Assembly (NCBI RefSeq): GCF_041916735.1
Contig: NZ_JAYRYY010000011.1
Length of the DNA stretch: 64,000 nt
Direction: 5' to 3' (one strand)
DNA from: Zoogloea sp016790385
Lineage (GTDB): Bacteria > Pseudomonadota > Gammaproteobacteria > Burkholderiales > Rhodocyclaceae
Under the pieces are notes generated by a model. It was not told the DNA's origin, did no database searches, and was given only the letters and a program-made list of their open reading frames with translations. Below are positions 9,319 to 17,934 of this stretch, one piece after another (the first letter of the stretch is position 1; every line of letters starts with the position of its first letter). Position numbers and translations under genes: made by a program.

Positions 9319-10158
9319 ATGAAGAACGAGCACTGGAAAAGCCTGCTCCTGTCGGTGATGCTGTTTGCCCTGTTCGTCGGCGTGTGGTCCATGGCCACAC
9401 AGCCCAAGGAGAGCGCGCAGCAGTCCGCCGCGCAGGACGAATACGCGGCGCTGATGGGCAAGGGGGCGGCCAAGTCGGGCGGCTTTCCGCCGCCGCAGGA
9501 GATCGGCAAGGCCATCGTCACCCACCTGTCCGACCCCTTCAAGGACAACGGGCCGAACGACAAGGGCATCGCCATCCAGCTCGGGCATTCCCTGGGCCGC
9601 GTGGGCATGGGCTTTGCGCTGGCCATCCTGGTGGCCCTGCCGCTGGGCTTCACCATCGGCATGTCACCCCTGCTGCACCGGGCGCTCGACCCCTTCATCC
9701 AGGTGCTCAAACCCATCTCGCCCCTGGCCTGGATGCCCTTGGCCCTCTACACCATCAAGGATTCCGACCTCTCCGGCATCTTCGTGATCTTCATCTGCTC
9801 GGTGTGGCCCATGCTCATCAACACCGCCTTTGGCGTGGCCAACGTGCGCAAGGACTGGCTCAACGTGGCCCGCACGCTGGAAGTGCGGCCACTCCGCAAG
9901 GCGCTCACGGTGATCCTGCCTGCTGCCGCGCCCACCATCCTCACCGGCATGCGCATCTCCATGGGCATCGCCTGGCTGGTCATCGTGGCCGCCGAAATGC
10001 TGGTGGGTGGCACCGGGGTGGGCTACTTCGTGTGGAACGAGTGGAATAACCTGGCCCTGCCCAATGTGATCTTCGCCATCCTCGTGATCGGCGTTGTCGG
10101 CATGATCCTCGACCGCTGCTTTGCCGGCCTGCAAGCGCTGGTCAGCTACACGGAGTAA
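9319..10158 (+). CDS. cynB: Cyanate ABC transporter permease
   Basis: This 279-residue NrtB/SsuC-type permease has about six membrane segments. The inner-membrane coupling EAA-like loop is visible near WLNVARTLEVRPLRKALTV. It is the channel component between the binding protein (12 bases upstream) and the ATPase (5 bases downstream). Confidence 0.88.
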   Translation: MKNEHWKSLLLSVMLFALFVGVWSMATQPKESAQQSAAQDEYAALMGKGAAKSGGFPPPQEIGKAIVTHLSDPFKDNGPNDKGIAIQLGHSLGRVGMGFALAILVALPLGFTIGMSPLLHRALDPFIQVLKPISPLAWMPLALYTIKDSDLSGIFVIFICSVWPMLINTAFGVANVRKDWLNVARTLEVRPLRKALTVILPAAAPTILTGMRISMGIAWLVIVAAEMLVGGTGVGYFVWNEWNNLALPNVIFAILVIGVVGMILDRCFAGLQALVSYTE

Positions 10159-10163
10159 GCGGC

Positions 10164-11012
10164 ATGGCCTTCCTCACAGTTGAAAACCTCGCCAAGTCCT
10201 ACCCGGGCACCGACGCCCCGGTGTTCGAGAACGTCAACTTCACCATCGACAAGGGCGAGTTCGTCTGCATCATCGGCCACTCCGGCTGCGGCAAGACCAC
10301 CATCCTCAACGCCCTGGCCGGGCTGGAAACGGCCAGCGACGGCATCCTTACCATGGACGGCCGCGAAGTGGCCGGCCCTGGGCTGGACCGGGGCGTGGTC
10401 TTCCAGAGCCACGCCCTGATGCCGTGGATGAGCGTCATCGACAACGTGAAGTTTGGCGTGCGCTCCCGCTGGCCCGATTGGAGCAAGGCGCAGATCGACG
10501 CCCAGGCCGCCCAGTACCTCGAGATGGTCGGCCTCGGCCACGCCCTGCACAAAAAGCCCAGCATGCTCTCCGGCGGCATGAAGCAGCGCGTCGGCATCGC
10601 CCGCGCCTTTGCCATCCAGCCCAAGATGCTGCTCCTTGACGAGCCCTTTGGCGCCCTTGACGCCCTGACCCGCGGCACCATCCAGGATGAACTCCTGAAG
10701 ATCGTCCAGGCCACCGCCCAGACGGTGTTCATGATCACCCACGACGTGGACGAAGCCATCCTGCTCTCCGACCGCATCCTGCTGATGAGCAACGGCCCCC
10801 GTGCGCGCATCGCCGAGATCGTCGAGGTGACGCTGCCCCGCAGCCGCAGCCGCCACGACATGCACCACGACCCGCGCTTCTACCGCATCCGCAACCACCT
10901 GGTCGATTTCCTCGTCAGCCGCTCGAAAGACCCCAAGCCGGCCGGCGAGACCCACCCACCGGTCGTTCGCCCCGGCGAAACCGAACCCACCCCCGACACC
11001 ATCGCCGCCTGA
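10164..11012 (+). CDS. cynD: Cyanate ABC transporter ATP-binding protein
   Basis: This 282-residue ABC ATPase contains every nucleotide-binding motif: Walker A GHSGCGKT (38-45), signature LSGGMKQR, Walker B MLLLDEPFGALD and the H-loop THDVDEA. It closely follows the NrtD/SsuB/TauB pattern. It powers import through the permease encoded just upstream. The last 30 residues are proline-rich and lie beyond the usual domain. Confidence 0.9.
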   Translation: MAFLTVENLAKSYPGTDAPVFENVNFTIDKGEFVCIIGHSGCGKTTILNALAGLETASDGILTMDGREVAGPGLDRGVVFQSHALMPWMSVIDNVKFGVRSRWPDWSKAQIDAQAAQYLEMVGLGHALHKKPSMLSGGMKQRVGIARAFAIQPKMLLLDEPFGALDALTRGTIQDELLKIVQATAQTVFMITHDVDEAILLSDRILLMSNGPRARIAEIVEVTLPRSRSRHDMHHDPRFYRIRNHLVDFLVSRSKDPKPAGETHPPVVRPGETEPTPDTIAA

Positions 11013-11031
11013 TTTACCAAGGAGACCCACC

Positions 11032-11475
11032 ATGAACCGCGAAGAAGTCACCGACCTGATCGTCACCCAGAAGATCAAGAAAAAGCTCACCTGGGCCAAA
11101 CTGGCCGAGATCGTCGGCCACAGCAAGGAATGGAGCACCGCCGCCCTGCTCGGCCAGATGACCCTGACCGAAGCCCAGGCCCAGGCCGTGGGCGCCGCCC
11201 TTGATCTGCCCGAAGAAGCCATCACCCAACTGCAAGTGGTGCCCTACAAGGGCTCCCTGCCCACCGCGGTACCCACCGACCCGCTGATCTACCGCTTCTA
11301 CGAGCTGATCAACGTGTACGGCACCACCTTCAAGTCGCTGATCCACGAAGAATTTGGCGACGGCATCATGAGCGCCATCGACTTCAACATGGACCTCACC
11401 CGCGAAGCCGACCCCAAGGGCGACCGGGTCAGGATCACCATGAGCGGCAAGTTCCTGCCCTACAAGACCTACTGA
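11032..11475 (+). CDS. cynS: Cyanate hydratase (cyanase)
   Basis: This 147-residue protein matches cyanase over its full length. The catalytic residues Arg96, Glu99 and Ser122 of the E. coli enzyme correspond to Arg88, Glu91 and Ser114 (YRFYELINVYG and GDGIMSAIDF), with the same spacing. The enzyme uses bicarbonate to convert cyanate to ammonia and CO2, detoxifying it and supplying nitrogen. It lies 19 bases after the ABC ATPase and completes the operon. A GC hairpin in the following 94-base gap lacks a T-run. Confidence 0.97.
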   Translation: MNREEVTDLIVTQKIKKKLTWAKLAEIVGHSKEWSTAALLGQMTLTEAQAQAVGAALDLPEEAITQLQVVPYKGSLPTAVPTDPLIYRFYELINVYGTTFKSLIHEEFGDGIMSAIDFNMDLTREADPKGDRVRITMSGKFLPYKTY

Positions 11476-11569
11476 ACGACCTTCTGCACACCCCCTGAGC
11501 CCGCCCCCCGTCGGGCCAGGGCCCCCATTTCACGGGACGGCGGCGGCAAACCGCCGGGCCGACACAGCC

Positions 11570-12412
11570 TTACTTTGCGGTGTTGACCAGGGGCGTCACC
11601 GTCATACCCGACGGAACGATCACCGTGTTGGCGTTGCCCTTTTCGGCGAAGGTCTGAAGGGCCAGGTTCGCCTCATGCTGGAGATATTCCCGCGTCAGCG
11701 AGCCCGAAATGATCCTGTTCGACTCGGCAATCCCCCGCGCCTCCGTCACCTTGATCTCGGCCTCGCGCTTGGCAATCTCGGTCTGCACCTGCATCGCCTC
11801 CAGCTTTTTCTGATTGGCCACCGCCTGCTGGATCGACTGCTCGATGGACGGGTCGGTCTGCACCGAGCGGATCACCACGCGGGAGATGGTGAACACCCCA
11901 CGGTCGGTCCGGTCCAGCTCCTCCTGGAGCTTCTTCGCAATCGCCGCGCCCAGCTGATCTCGCTGGGTATGGATGACCAGCGAATCCAGCCGCGCGATCT
12001 CCTCGTAACAGGCATTGCGCGCAATGCGCCACACCAGCTCGTAGGCCGGCATGTAGTAGCCATCGGCGTGGCGCGCCGACTGGGAGGCATATTTGGCCGA
12101 CAGATCGGCAATGGCCTTTTGATCGGCCCGGTAGTAGATCGACACGTCCATGTCGCGCAGGGACAGGTTGTCCTTGGCCTTCGGCGTGAGATCGGACAGG
12201 TCGATCACGATGTCCTTGGCCGAAAACTCATGCACCGTCGAGATGACGGGCCATTTGAAGTAGACGCCCGGCTCGATCTCCTCCTGCGAGATGATCCCCA
12301 AGGTCGTCCTGATGCCCACGTTGCCCGTCTGGATCGTGCCCGCGGTCGAGTAGAGGGCCGCCGCCACGGCAACCAGGCCGATGGGCGCCAGAATCTGCTG
12401 GATGTTCACCAC
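11570..12412 (-). CDS. Prohibitin-like SPFH/Band 7 membrane protein
   Basis: This 280-residue protein has an N-terminal membrane anchor (about 8-28) and an SPFH domain starting at GNVGIRTTLG. A long charged coiled coil follows (about 170-235, QQAVANQKKLEAMQVQTEIAKREAEI), with a hydrophobic end containing TVIVPSGM. That order is typical of prohibitins and HflK/HflC relatives, which form membrane rings that scaffold proteases or lipids. It is a single gene convergent with cynS. The partner is unknown. Confidence 0.88.
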   Translation of the reverse strand: MVNIQQILAPIGLVAVAAALYSTAGTIQTGNVGIRTTLGIISQEEIEPGVYFKWPVISTVHEFSAKDIVIDLSDLTPKAKDNLSLRDMDVSIYYRADQKAIADLSAKYASQSARHADGYYMPAYELVWRIARNACYEEIARLDSLVIHTQRDQLGAAIAKKLQEELDRTDRGVFTISRVVIRSVQTDPSIEQSIQQAVANQKKLEAMQVQTEIAKREAEIKVTEARGIAESNRIISGSLTREYLQHEANLALQTFAEKGNANTVIVPSGMTVTPLVNTAK

Positions 12413-12661
12413 GTCATGTTTCCTTTGCAGTCCATATGTATTGGGGCTTTCCCGGCTGGGTTCGGCCGGAGACGAACGCTACACCACCCCCATTGCGCCC
12501 CGCCAGCCTCGCCGATCATGCGCGAAATGCCAACCGGGTGACAACCGCGGCCGGGGCACATCAAACGGCCACACCGCAACACCCCTGACGCACACCGGCA
12601 ACGCCCGTGTAACCTGGCCTGCCTACTGTCATGGGCCATCCGACACCCCATCGAGCCCCCC

Positions 12662-14032
12662 ATGATCACCCAGCACCTCACGCCCCTTGCCCTGGCCCTC
12701 GCCGCCCTGCTGCCAAATGTGGCCGCCGCCGACCAGGCCTTCCCCGCCACCCTGGCCGGCCATGCCCTGCTGCCCGCCAGGAGCTTCATCAGCCCGCCCA
12801 AGGATGCCCCGGCGAGCCTCGCCACCTCCGGCAAGTACACCGGGCCGGAAAGCCGCCGGGTGGACGCCCTGGAAAGCCTCCCGGGCAACTCCTACCTGTC
12901 CGACAAGGCCGTGCCGCGCCCCACCCATGTCGCCCTGCCCTTCCGCGGCCAGCCCATCCAGGGCTTCTCGGGCATCAAGCACATGGGCAAGGGCCACTAC
13001 TGGGTGCTGCAGGACAACGGCTACGGCGCCCGCAACAACAGCGCCGATGCCATGCTGATGGTCCACCGCATCCGCCCCGACTGGCACAGCGGCGGCGTCA
13101 AGCTTGAGCAGACCGCCTTCATCCACGACCCCGACCGCAAGGTGCCCTTCCTGATCGTCAACGAAGGCACCACCAAGCGCTACCTCACCGGCGCCGACTT
13201 CGACATCGAATCCATCCAGCCCATCGGCGATGCCCTGTGGCTGGGCGACGAACTCGGCCCCTACCTGCTCAAGACCGACCTGAAGGGCAAGGTGCTCGCC
13301 GTGTTCGAGACCAAGGTGCACGGCAAGACCCTCAAGTCACCCGACCACTTCAGCGTGAGCACTCCGGCCACCTCGGGCACCTTTACCACCATTGCCCGCC
13401 GCTCCCGCGGCTACGAAGGCATGGCCGCCTCCAAGGACGGCCGCCTGCTCTACCCCCTGCTCGAAGGCCCCCTGTGGAACCCCGACGACAAGAAGTGGGA
13501 CAACAAGGACGGCCGCGAATACCTGCGCATCCTGGAATTCAGCGTCGACAAGGGCGAATGGACCGGACGCAGCTGGAAATACGCCCTGGAACAGAACGGC
13601 AACAACATCGGCGACTTCAACATGATCGATGCCGACACCGGCCTGATCATCGAACGGGACAACGGCGAAGGCCTGCCCGAACACGCCTGCGACGGCCCCG
13701 CCCGCCCCGACTGCCAGAACGTGCCGGCCAAGTTCAAGCGCATCTACAAGATCAGCCTCAAGGACGCGGACAGCGACGGCTTTGTGAAGAAGATCGGCCA
13801 CATCGATCTGCTCAACATCCAGGACCCGAAAGCCCTGGCCCGCCGCGGCGGCAAGGACGGCAAGTTCAGCTTTCCCTTCGTGACCATCGAAGACGTGGAC
13901 GTGGTGGATGGCGAACACATCATCGTCGCCAACGACAACAACCTGCCCTACTCCGCCGCCCGCCAGCCCAACCTCCAGGACGACAACGAACTCATCCTGC
14001 TCCGCGTCCCCGAACTGCTGGACGCCCGCTGA
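12662..14032 (+). CDS. Exported esterase-like phytase-family protein
   Basis: The 456-residue precursor has a clear Sec signal peptide (LALALAALLPNVAAADQ). The mature part fits the esterase-like activity of phytase family: a beta-propeller-like domain with the GFSGIKHMG...YWVLQDNGYGARNNS opening and VTIEDVDVVDGEHIIVANDNNLPYS near the end. The family is periplasmic or extracellular, usually linked to phosphate-ester metabolism, and poorly characterised biochemically. It lies 12 bases before a histidine phosphatase gene, so the two likely form a phosphate-scavenging pair. Confidence 0.85.
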   Translation: MITQHLTPLALALAALLPNVAAADQAFPATLAGHALLPARSFISPPKDAPASLATSGKYTGPESRRVDALESLPGNSYLSDKAVPRPTHVALPFRGQPIQGFSGIKHMGKGHYWVLQDNGYGARNNSADAMLMVHRIRPDWHSGGVKLEQTAFIHDPDRKVPFLIVNEGTTKRYLTGADFDIESIQPIGDALWLGDELGPYLLKTDLKGKVLAVFETKVHGKTLKSPDHFSVSTPATSGTFTTIARRSRGYEGMAASKDGRLLYPLLEGPLWNPDDKKWDNKDGREYLRILEFSVDKGEWTGRSWKYALEQNGNNIGDFNMIDADTGLIIERDNGEGLPEHACDGPARPDCQNVPAKFKRIYKISLKDADSDGFVKKIGHIDLLNIQDPKALARRGGKDGKFSFPFVTIEDVDVVDGEHIIVANDNNLPYSAARQPNLQDDNELILLRVPELLDAR

Positions 14033-14044
14033 GGAAGCCCACCC

Positions 14045-14734
14045 ATGAAGATCCGTTCAATGCTCAAACTGAGCGCCGCCGTGGCGCTCGCCGCCACCAG
14101 CCTTGCCGCCCAGGCCGCCGACGCGGTGCTGGACCTTTACCTGGCCCGCCACGGCCAGACCGCCTGGAACCTGGAAAAGCGCCTGCAGGGCGCCACCGAC
14201 AACGTCCTCAACGAAACCGGCAAAAGCCAGGCCCGCCAGCTCGGCGACAAGCTGAAGGGCGTGCACTTTGCCGCCGTGTATAGCAGCAAGCTGGCCCGCG
14301 CCCGCGAAACCGCCGCCATCGCCCAGCCCACGCTGCCCGCCCAGCCCCTGCCCGCCCTGGCCGAACGCAGCTTTGGCAAGTTTGAGGGCATGTTTGAAGA
14401 CGAGCGCAGCGGCGAGCTCGGCCCCGAGTTCAAGGCCCGCGCCGCCAACCCGGCCGACAGCCTGGACGGCGGTGAATCCCTGGACAGCCAGGCCCAACGG
14501 GTCGCCCGCGCCGTGGACCAGATCCGCAAGGCCCACCCCAGCGGCAGCGTGCTCATCGTCAGCCACGGGGGCGTCACCCCCCTGATCCTCGCCCACTTGC
14601 TCCAGCTCCCCACCACCGAAGCCGTCAGCCGCATCAAACAAGGCAACGACGAGGTCTACCTGGTGCGCCTGCGCGCCGACCAGGCCCCCGCCGTGTGGAA
14701 GCTCATCGGCAAGGAGAACCTGGAACAACTCTGA
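14045..14734 (+). CDS. Exported histidine phosphatase (phosphoglycerate mutase fold)
   Basis: The 229-residue precursor has a signal peptide (LSAAVALAATSLAAQAAD). The catalytic RHG motif is at 35-37 (YLARHGQTAWN) and the second histidine lies in VLIVSHGGVTP. Family members form a phospho-histidine during phosphate-ester hydrolysis. Export makes a glycolytic mutase role unlikely and fits the neighbouring phytase-like gene. The start is 12 bases after that gene's stop. Confidence 0.88.
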   Translation: MKIRSMLKLSAAVALAATSLAAQAADAVLDLYLARHGQTAWNLEKRLQGATDNVLNETGKSQARQLGDKLKGVHFAAVYSSKLARARETAAIAQPTLPAQPLPALAERSFGKFEGMFEDERSGELGPEFKARAANPADSLDGGESLDSQAQRVARAVDQIRKAHPSGSVLIVSHGGVTPLILAHLLQLPTTEAVSRIKQGNDEVYLVRLRADQAPAVWKLIGKENLEQL

Positions 14735-14806
14735 CCCCCCGCATCGGGCGAAAGCCCGATGCCCGCGGCCGGCAGCCCGCCGGCCTGACCCTCACCGCGC
14801 CCGCCA

Positions 14807-15386
<580 letters not shown>

Positions 15387-15473
15387 AAAATCCCGCCGAA
15401 TCACAAAATATATTGATTTTTCGAATACAAACTTCAAAATACACAACTACTTTCCAATCGCAGAGCCAATAAC

Positions 15474-16745
15474 ATGCTTGTCGAGTTCCGAACCAAGAAC
15501 TTCCGCAGCCTGCGCGAGGAGCAAGTGCTCAGCTTCGTAGCGTCCACCGACAAGACCCTGCTCGACACCCATGCCCTTGGCACCGGGCTCAAGGCTGCCC
15601 CGCATCTGCTCAAGAGCGCGGTGGTCTATGGCGCCAACGCCAGCGGCAAGTCCAACCTCATCAAGGCCCTGCAATACATGCGCGGCGTCGTGCTCGAGTC
15701 CGCCGCCCTGCAGCCCGGCCAGCGTTTCGACAAACTTCAGCCCTTCAAGCTGGACAGCGCATCCGTCAGCCAACCCACGGAGTTCGAAGTCACCCTCCTT
15801 CTGAACGGGGTGCGCTATCAGTACGGCTTTGCCATGACCGCACAACGGATCGTCGGCGAGCATCTGTTGGTGTACAAGGCTTTCAAGCCGCAACGCTGGT
15901 TCGAGCGCCACTTTGATGCCGCGAGTGGCAAGGACATCTATGAATTTGGCTCAGGCCTGAAGGGCGCCAAGAACCTGTGGGAAGGCGCCACCCGGCCCAA
16001 TGCCCTGTTTCTCTCCGTCGCCGTACAACTCAACAGCGACGCCCTGCGCCCCTTATTCGACTGGTTTGCCAACGGCCTCGTGATCTTCAACGAGCTGTCG
16101 CCCCTGTCACCGCAGTTCACCCTACAGATGCTCAAGCAGGAAACGCCGCGCAAGGCGATCCGCGATTTTCTGCGCGCCACCGACAACAGCATTGCCGACA
16201 TTGAAGTGGCAAGCACCCAGACCGCCGTCCGCAGCATTCACTTCGACCTGACAACCGGCAAGCGGGAAGAAGAAATCGGCGAGCAAACCGTGGATGAAGT
16301 GAAGGTCCATCACATTACCGACCAGGGCAAGGCCGTATTCGACCTGATGGACGAATCCAGCGGAACACAAAACCTGCTCTTCCTGGCCGGCCCCATCCTG
16401 GACATCCTGAAAAAGGGGCTCACCCTGGTCGTGGATGAACTGGACACCAGCCTGCACACCCTGCTCGTACAGGCGCTGGTCCGCCTGTTTTATCAACCCG
16501 ACGCCAACACGGGCGGCGCACAACTGCTCTTCACCACCCACGACACCTCATTGCTGGATGCCTATGGCCTCTTCCGGCGCGACCAGATCTGGTTTGTCGA
16601 GAAGAACCCGGACCAAAGCTCAACACTCTTCCCCCTGACCGATTTCAGCCCTCGCAAGAACGAAGCCCTTGAGCGAGGTTATCTGCAAGGGCGATACGGG
16701 GCGCTTCCGTTTCTGCGGGGTCCATCACTGGGCCTGAAGCACTGA
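15474..16745 (+). CDS. AAA ATPase of an RloA/AbiLi-like defence pair
   Basis: This 423-residue SMC/OLD-type AAA ATPase opens with the typical FRTKNFRSLREEQVLSF. It has Walker A GANASGKS at 53-60, an ABC-signature-like SSGTQNLLFLAGP, Walker B LTLVVDELDTSLHT and a final histidine switch (LLFTTHDTSLLD). It overlaps the next gene by one base (TGATG). Paired with an RloB-like TOPRIM protein, it resembles AbiL-type abortive infection or RloAB loci. In that model the ATPase senses infection and licenses the partner. The 87-base upstream gap is AT-rich. Confidence 0.85.
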   Translation: MLVEFRTKNFRSLREEQVLSFVASTDKTLLDTHALGTGLKAAPHLLKSAVVYGANASGKSNLIKALQYMRGVVLESAALQPGQRFDKLQPFKLDSASVSQPTEFEVTLLLNGVRYQYGFAMTAQRIVGEHLLVYKAFKPQRWFERHFDAASGKDIYEFGSGLKGAKNLWEGATRPNALFLSVAVQLNSDALRPLFDWFANGLVIFNELSPLSPQFTLQMLKQETPRKAIRDFLRATDNSIADIEVASTQTAVRSIHFDLTTGKREEEIGEQTVDEVKVHHITDQGKAVFDLMDESSGTQNLLFLAGPILDILKKGLTLVVDELDTSLHTLLVQALVRLFYQPDANTGGAQLLFTTHDTSLLDAYGLFRRDQIWFVEKNPDQSSTLFPLTDFSPRKNEALERGYLQGRYGALPFLRGPSLGLKH

Positions 16746-17419
16746 TGGGGCGCGACAACCAGCCCAAGGCCCGGCAACTGGCACGCAAAGACAAAAAAGA
16801 AACCCGCCGCGCCAGCTATGCCCGCATCCTGATTGTTACCGAGGGCAGCAAGACCGAGCCGCTGTATTTCGAGGACATCCGCAGCGCGTATCAACTCCAT
16901 TCGGCTAATGTCGCCGTGCAACCCGGCCTATTGGGCACCGCTCCCACCCAGGTTGTGAACTACGCCAGGAAGCTATTTGAGGAAGGTGATCTGCACCGGG
17001 GCATCCGCCCCAGGAGCTTCGATCAGGTCTACGCGGTTTTCGACCGCGACGAGCACGACAGCTATTTCGACGCATTGAATCTGGCCAAATCACTGGATGG
17101 CAAGCTGCGGAACGACAGCAATGACTGTGTCAGCTTCAAAGCCATTGCGTCTGTGCCCTGCTTTGAGCTGTGGCTGTTGCTGCATTTCGAAGATGTCCAC
17201 GCCCCCCTTCATCGTGATGAAGTAACGGAGCGCTTGAAGCAGCACATTCCGGATTATCAGAAAGGCACCCGCGGCATTTTTGCAAACACCCGCGCCGCGC
17301 TGGATGCAGCGACACAAAGGGCTCAGGCGCTGTCGGCAAAGTTCAATGCCTACACGATCCCGGAGCCGTTCACGGCAGTCCATGAACTTGTCGCAAGACT
17401 CACGACATTGCGAGACTGA
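16745..17419 (+). CDS. RloB-like TOPRIM-domain protein
   Basis: This 224-residue protein fits the RloB family. A basic N-terminus precedes RILIVTEGSKTEPLYFEDI, with the TOPRIM-like acidic Glu33, then VYAVFDRDEHDSY with Asp100 and Asp102, and a conserved PCFELWLLLHF segment. TOPRIM domains cut or join nucleic acids, so this is the likely nuclease effector of the ATPase with which it overlaps. RloB was first named in restriction-modification loci; no methylase or endonuclease subunits are present here. Confidence 0.85.
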   Translation: MGRDNQPKARQLARKDKKETRRASYARILIVTEGSKTEPLYFEDIRSAYQLHSANVAVQPGLLGTAPTQVVNYARKLFEEGDLHRGIRPRSFDQVYAVFDRDEHDSYFDALNLAKSLDGKLRNDSNDCVSFKAIASVPCFELWLLLHFEDVHAPLHRDEVTERLKQHIPDYQKGTRGIFANTRAALDAATQRAQALSAKFNAYTIPEPFTAVHELVARLTTLRD

Positions 17420-17489
17420 GAAGCAAGTCAAAAAAGGCGATCTCCACCAGCCCTGCGAGTGGACCACTTCACAGCCACCGCACGGTCCA

Positions 17490-17514
17490 ACTGTCATGCT
17501 TCGTTCATGACAGT
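17490..17514. repeat. 9-bp-stem hairpin downstream of rloB-like gene
   Basis: ACTGTCATG (17490-17498) and CATGACAGT (17506-17514) form a perfect stem around CTTCGTT. It is directly preceded by a TGGACC/GGTCCA inverted pair (17460-17489). No T-run follows on either strand, so it is not a standard intrinsic terminator. It may protect or process the defence-gene mRNA. Confidence 0.5.
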
Positions 17515-17516
17515 CG

Positions 17517-17628
17517 GCGCTCACTACAACAACACCCTTGGAGTGCATTACTCGTTGGGGGTGATGCAGGAGGGGGTGCTGTAAATGGACGCTGTTCGGC
17601 CTTAGCCGACATTTAAGATAGTGAGCGC
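17517..17628. repeat. Nested inverted-repeat element of unknown type
   Basis: GCGCTCACT (17517-17525) pairs perfectly with AGTGAGCGC (17620-17628). Between them lie further nested stems: CACCC/GGGTG enclosing GAGT-GCATT-ACTC, and TCGGC-CTTA-GCCGA. No coding region fits. A structured RNA, a small mobile element or a recombination site are all possible. The gap between the rloB-like gene (17419) and the retron RT (17935) contains no recognisable gene. Confidence 0.45.
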
Positions 17629-17690
17629 TACGGCAGCAGTCGGGTACATTCCCGACACTTGCCAGCACCGAGTAACCGGCTGATTTCTTT

Positions 17691-17748
17691 CGGTACCAGC
17701 GGACTCATAGTCCTTTAGTCGTGGGCTCGACCCCCACCTGATCCACCA
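17691..17748 (+). pseudogene. tRNA-Met-like 3' remnant, possible attachment site
   Basis: The 3' part of a tRNA is clear: an anticodon region with GCGGA-CTCATAG (CAT anticodon), a perfect T-arm GTGGG-CTCGACC-CCCAC (17721-17737), a 3' acceptor strand CTGATCC, discriminator A and CCA. The matching 5' acceptor strand (GGATCAG) and a normal D-arm are missing upstream, and the 3' anticodon strand is imperfect. A truncated tRNA end beside a foreign-looking element is typical of integration scars. No integrase is nearby and I see no second copy of the sequence. Confidence 0.55.
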
Positions 17749-17798
17749 TAAGATTAGAGGCATAGAGTAAAGGCTAGGTTTTTTCGTTCGAAAGAATA

Positions 17799-17920
17799 AT
17801 TACTAAAAAGTACGTTGATAGCCGTACATGGACATCTCGAACACGGCTTTCTGGAACCCACATGCACGGCGGACTTTAGAAGAAATATCATGTACGGCAT
17901 CCAACCTTCTCGTTAGTAAT
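17799..17920. other. Structured element bounded by inverted repeats, 3' of retron RT
   Basis: ATTACTAA (17799-17806) pairs with TTAGTAAT (17913-17920), enclosing a second perfect pair GCCGTACATG (17821-17830) and CATGTACGGC (17889-17898). A third, near-identical block ACATGCACGGC (17859-17869) could pair with the first arm instead, so two alternative folds exist. It ends 15 bases beyond the retron RT stop. It could be a 3' stabilising structure of the retron transcript, the element boundary or an independent RNA. Confidence 0.45.
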
Positions 17921-17934
17921 AGCCTGATAGTAGA

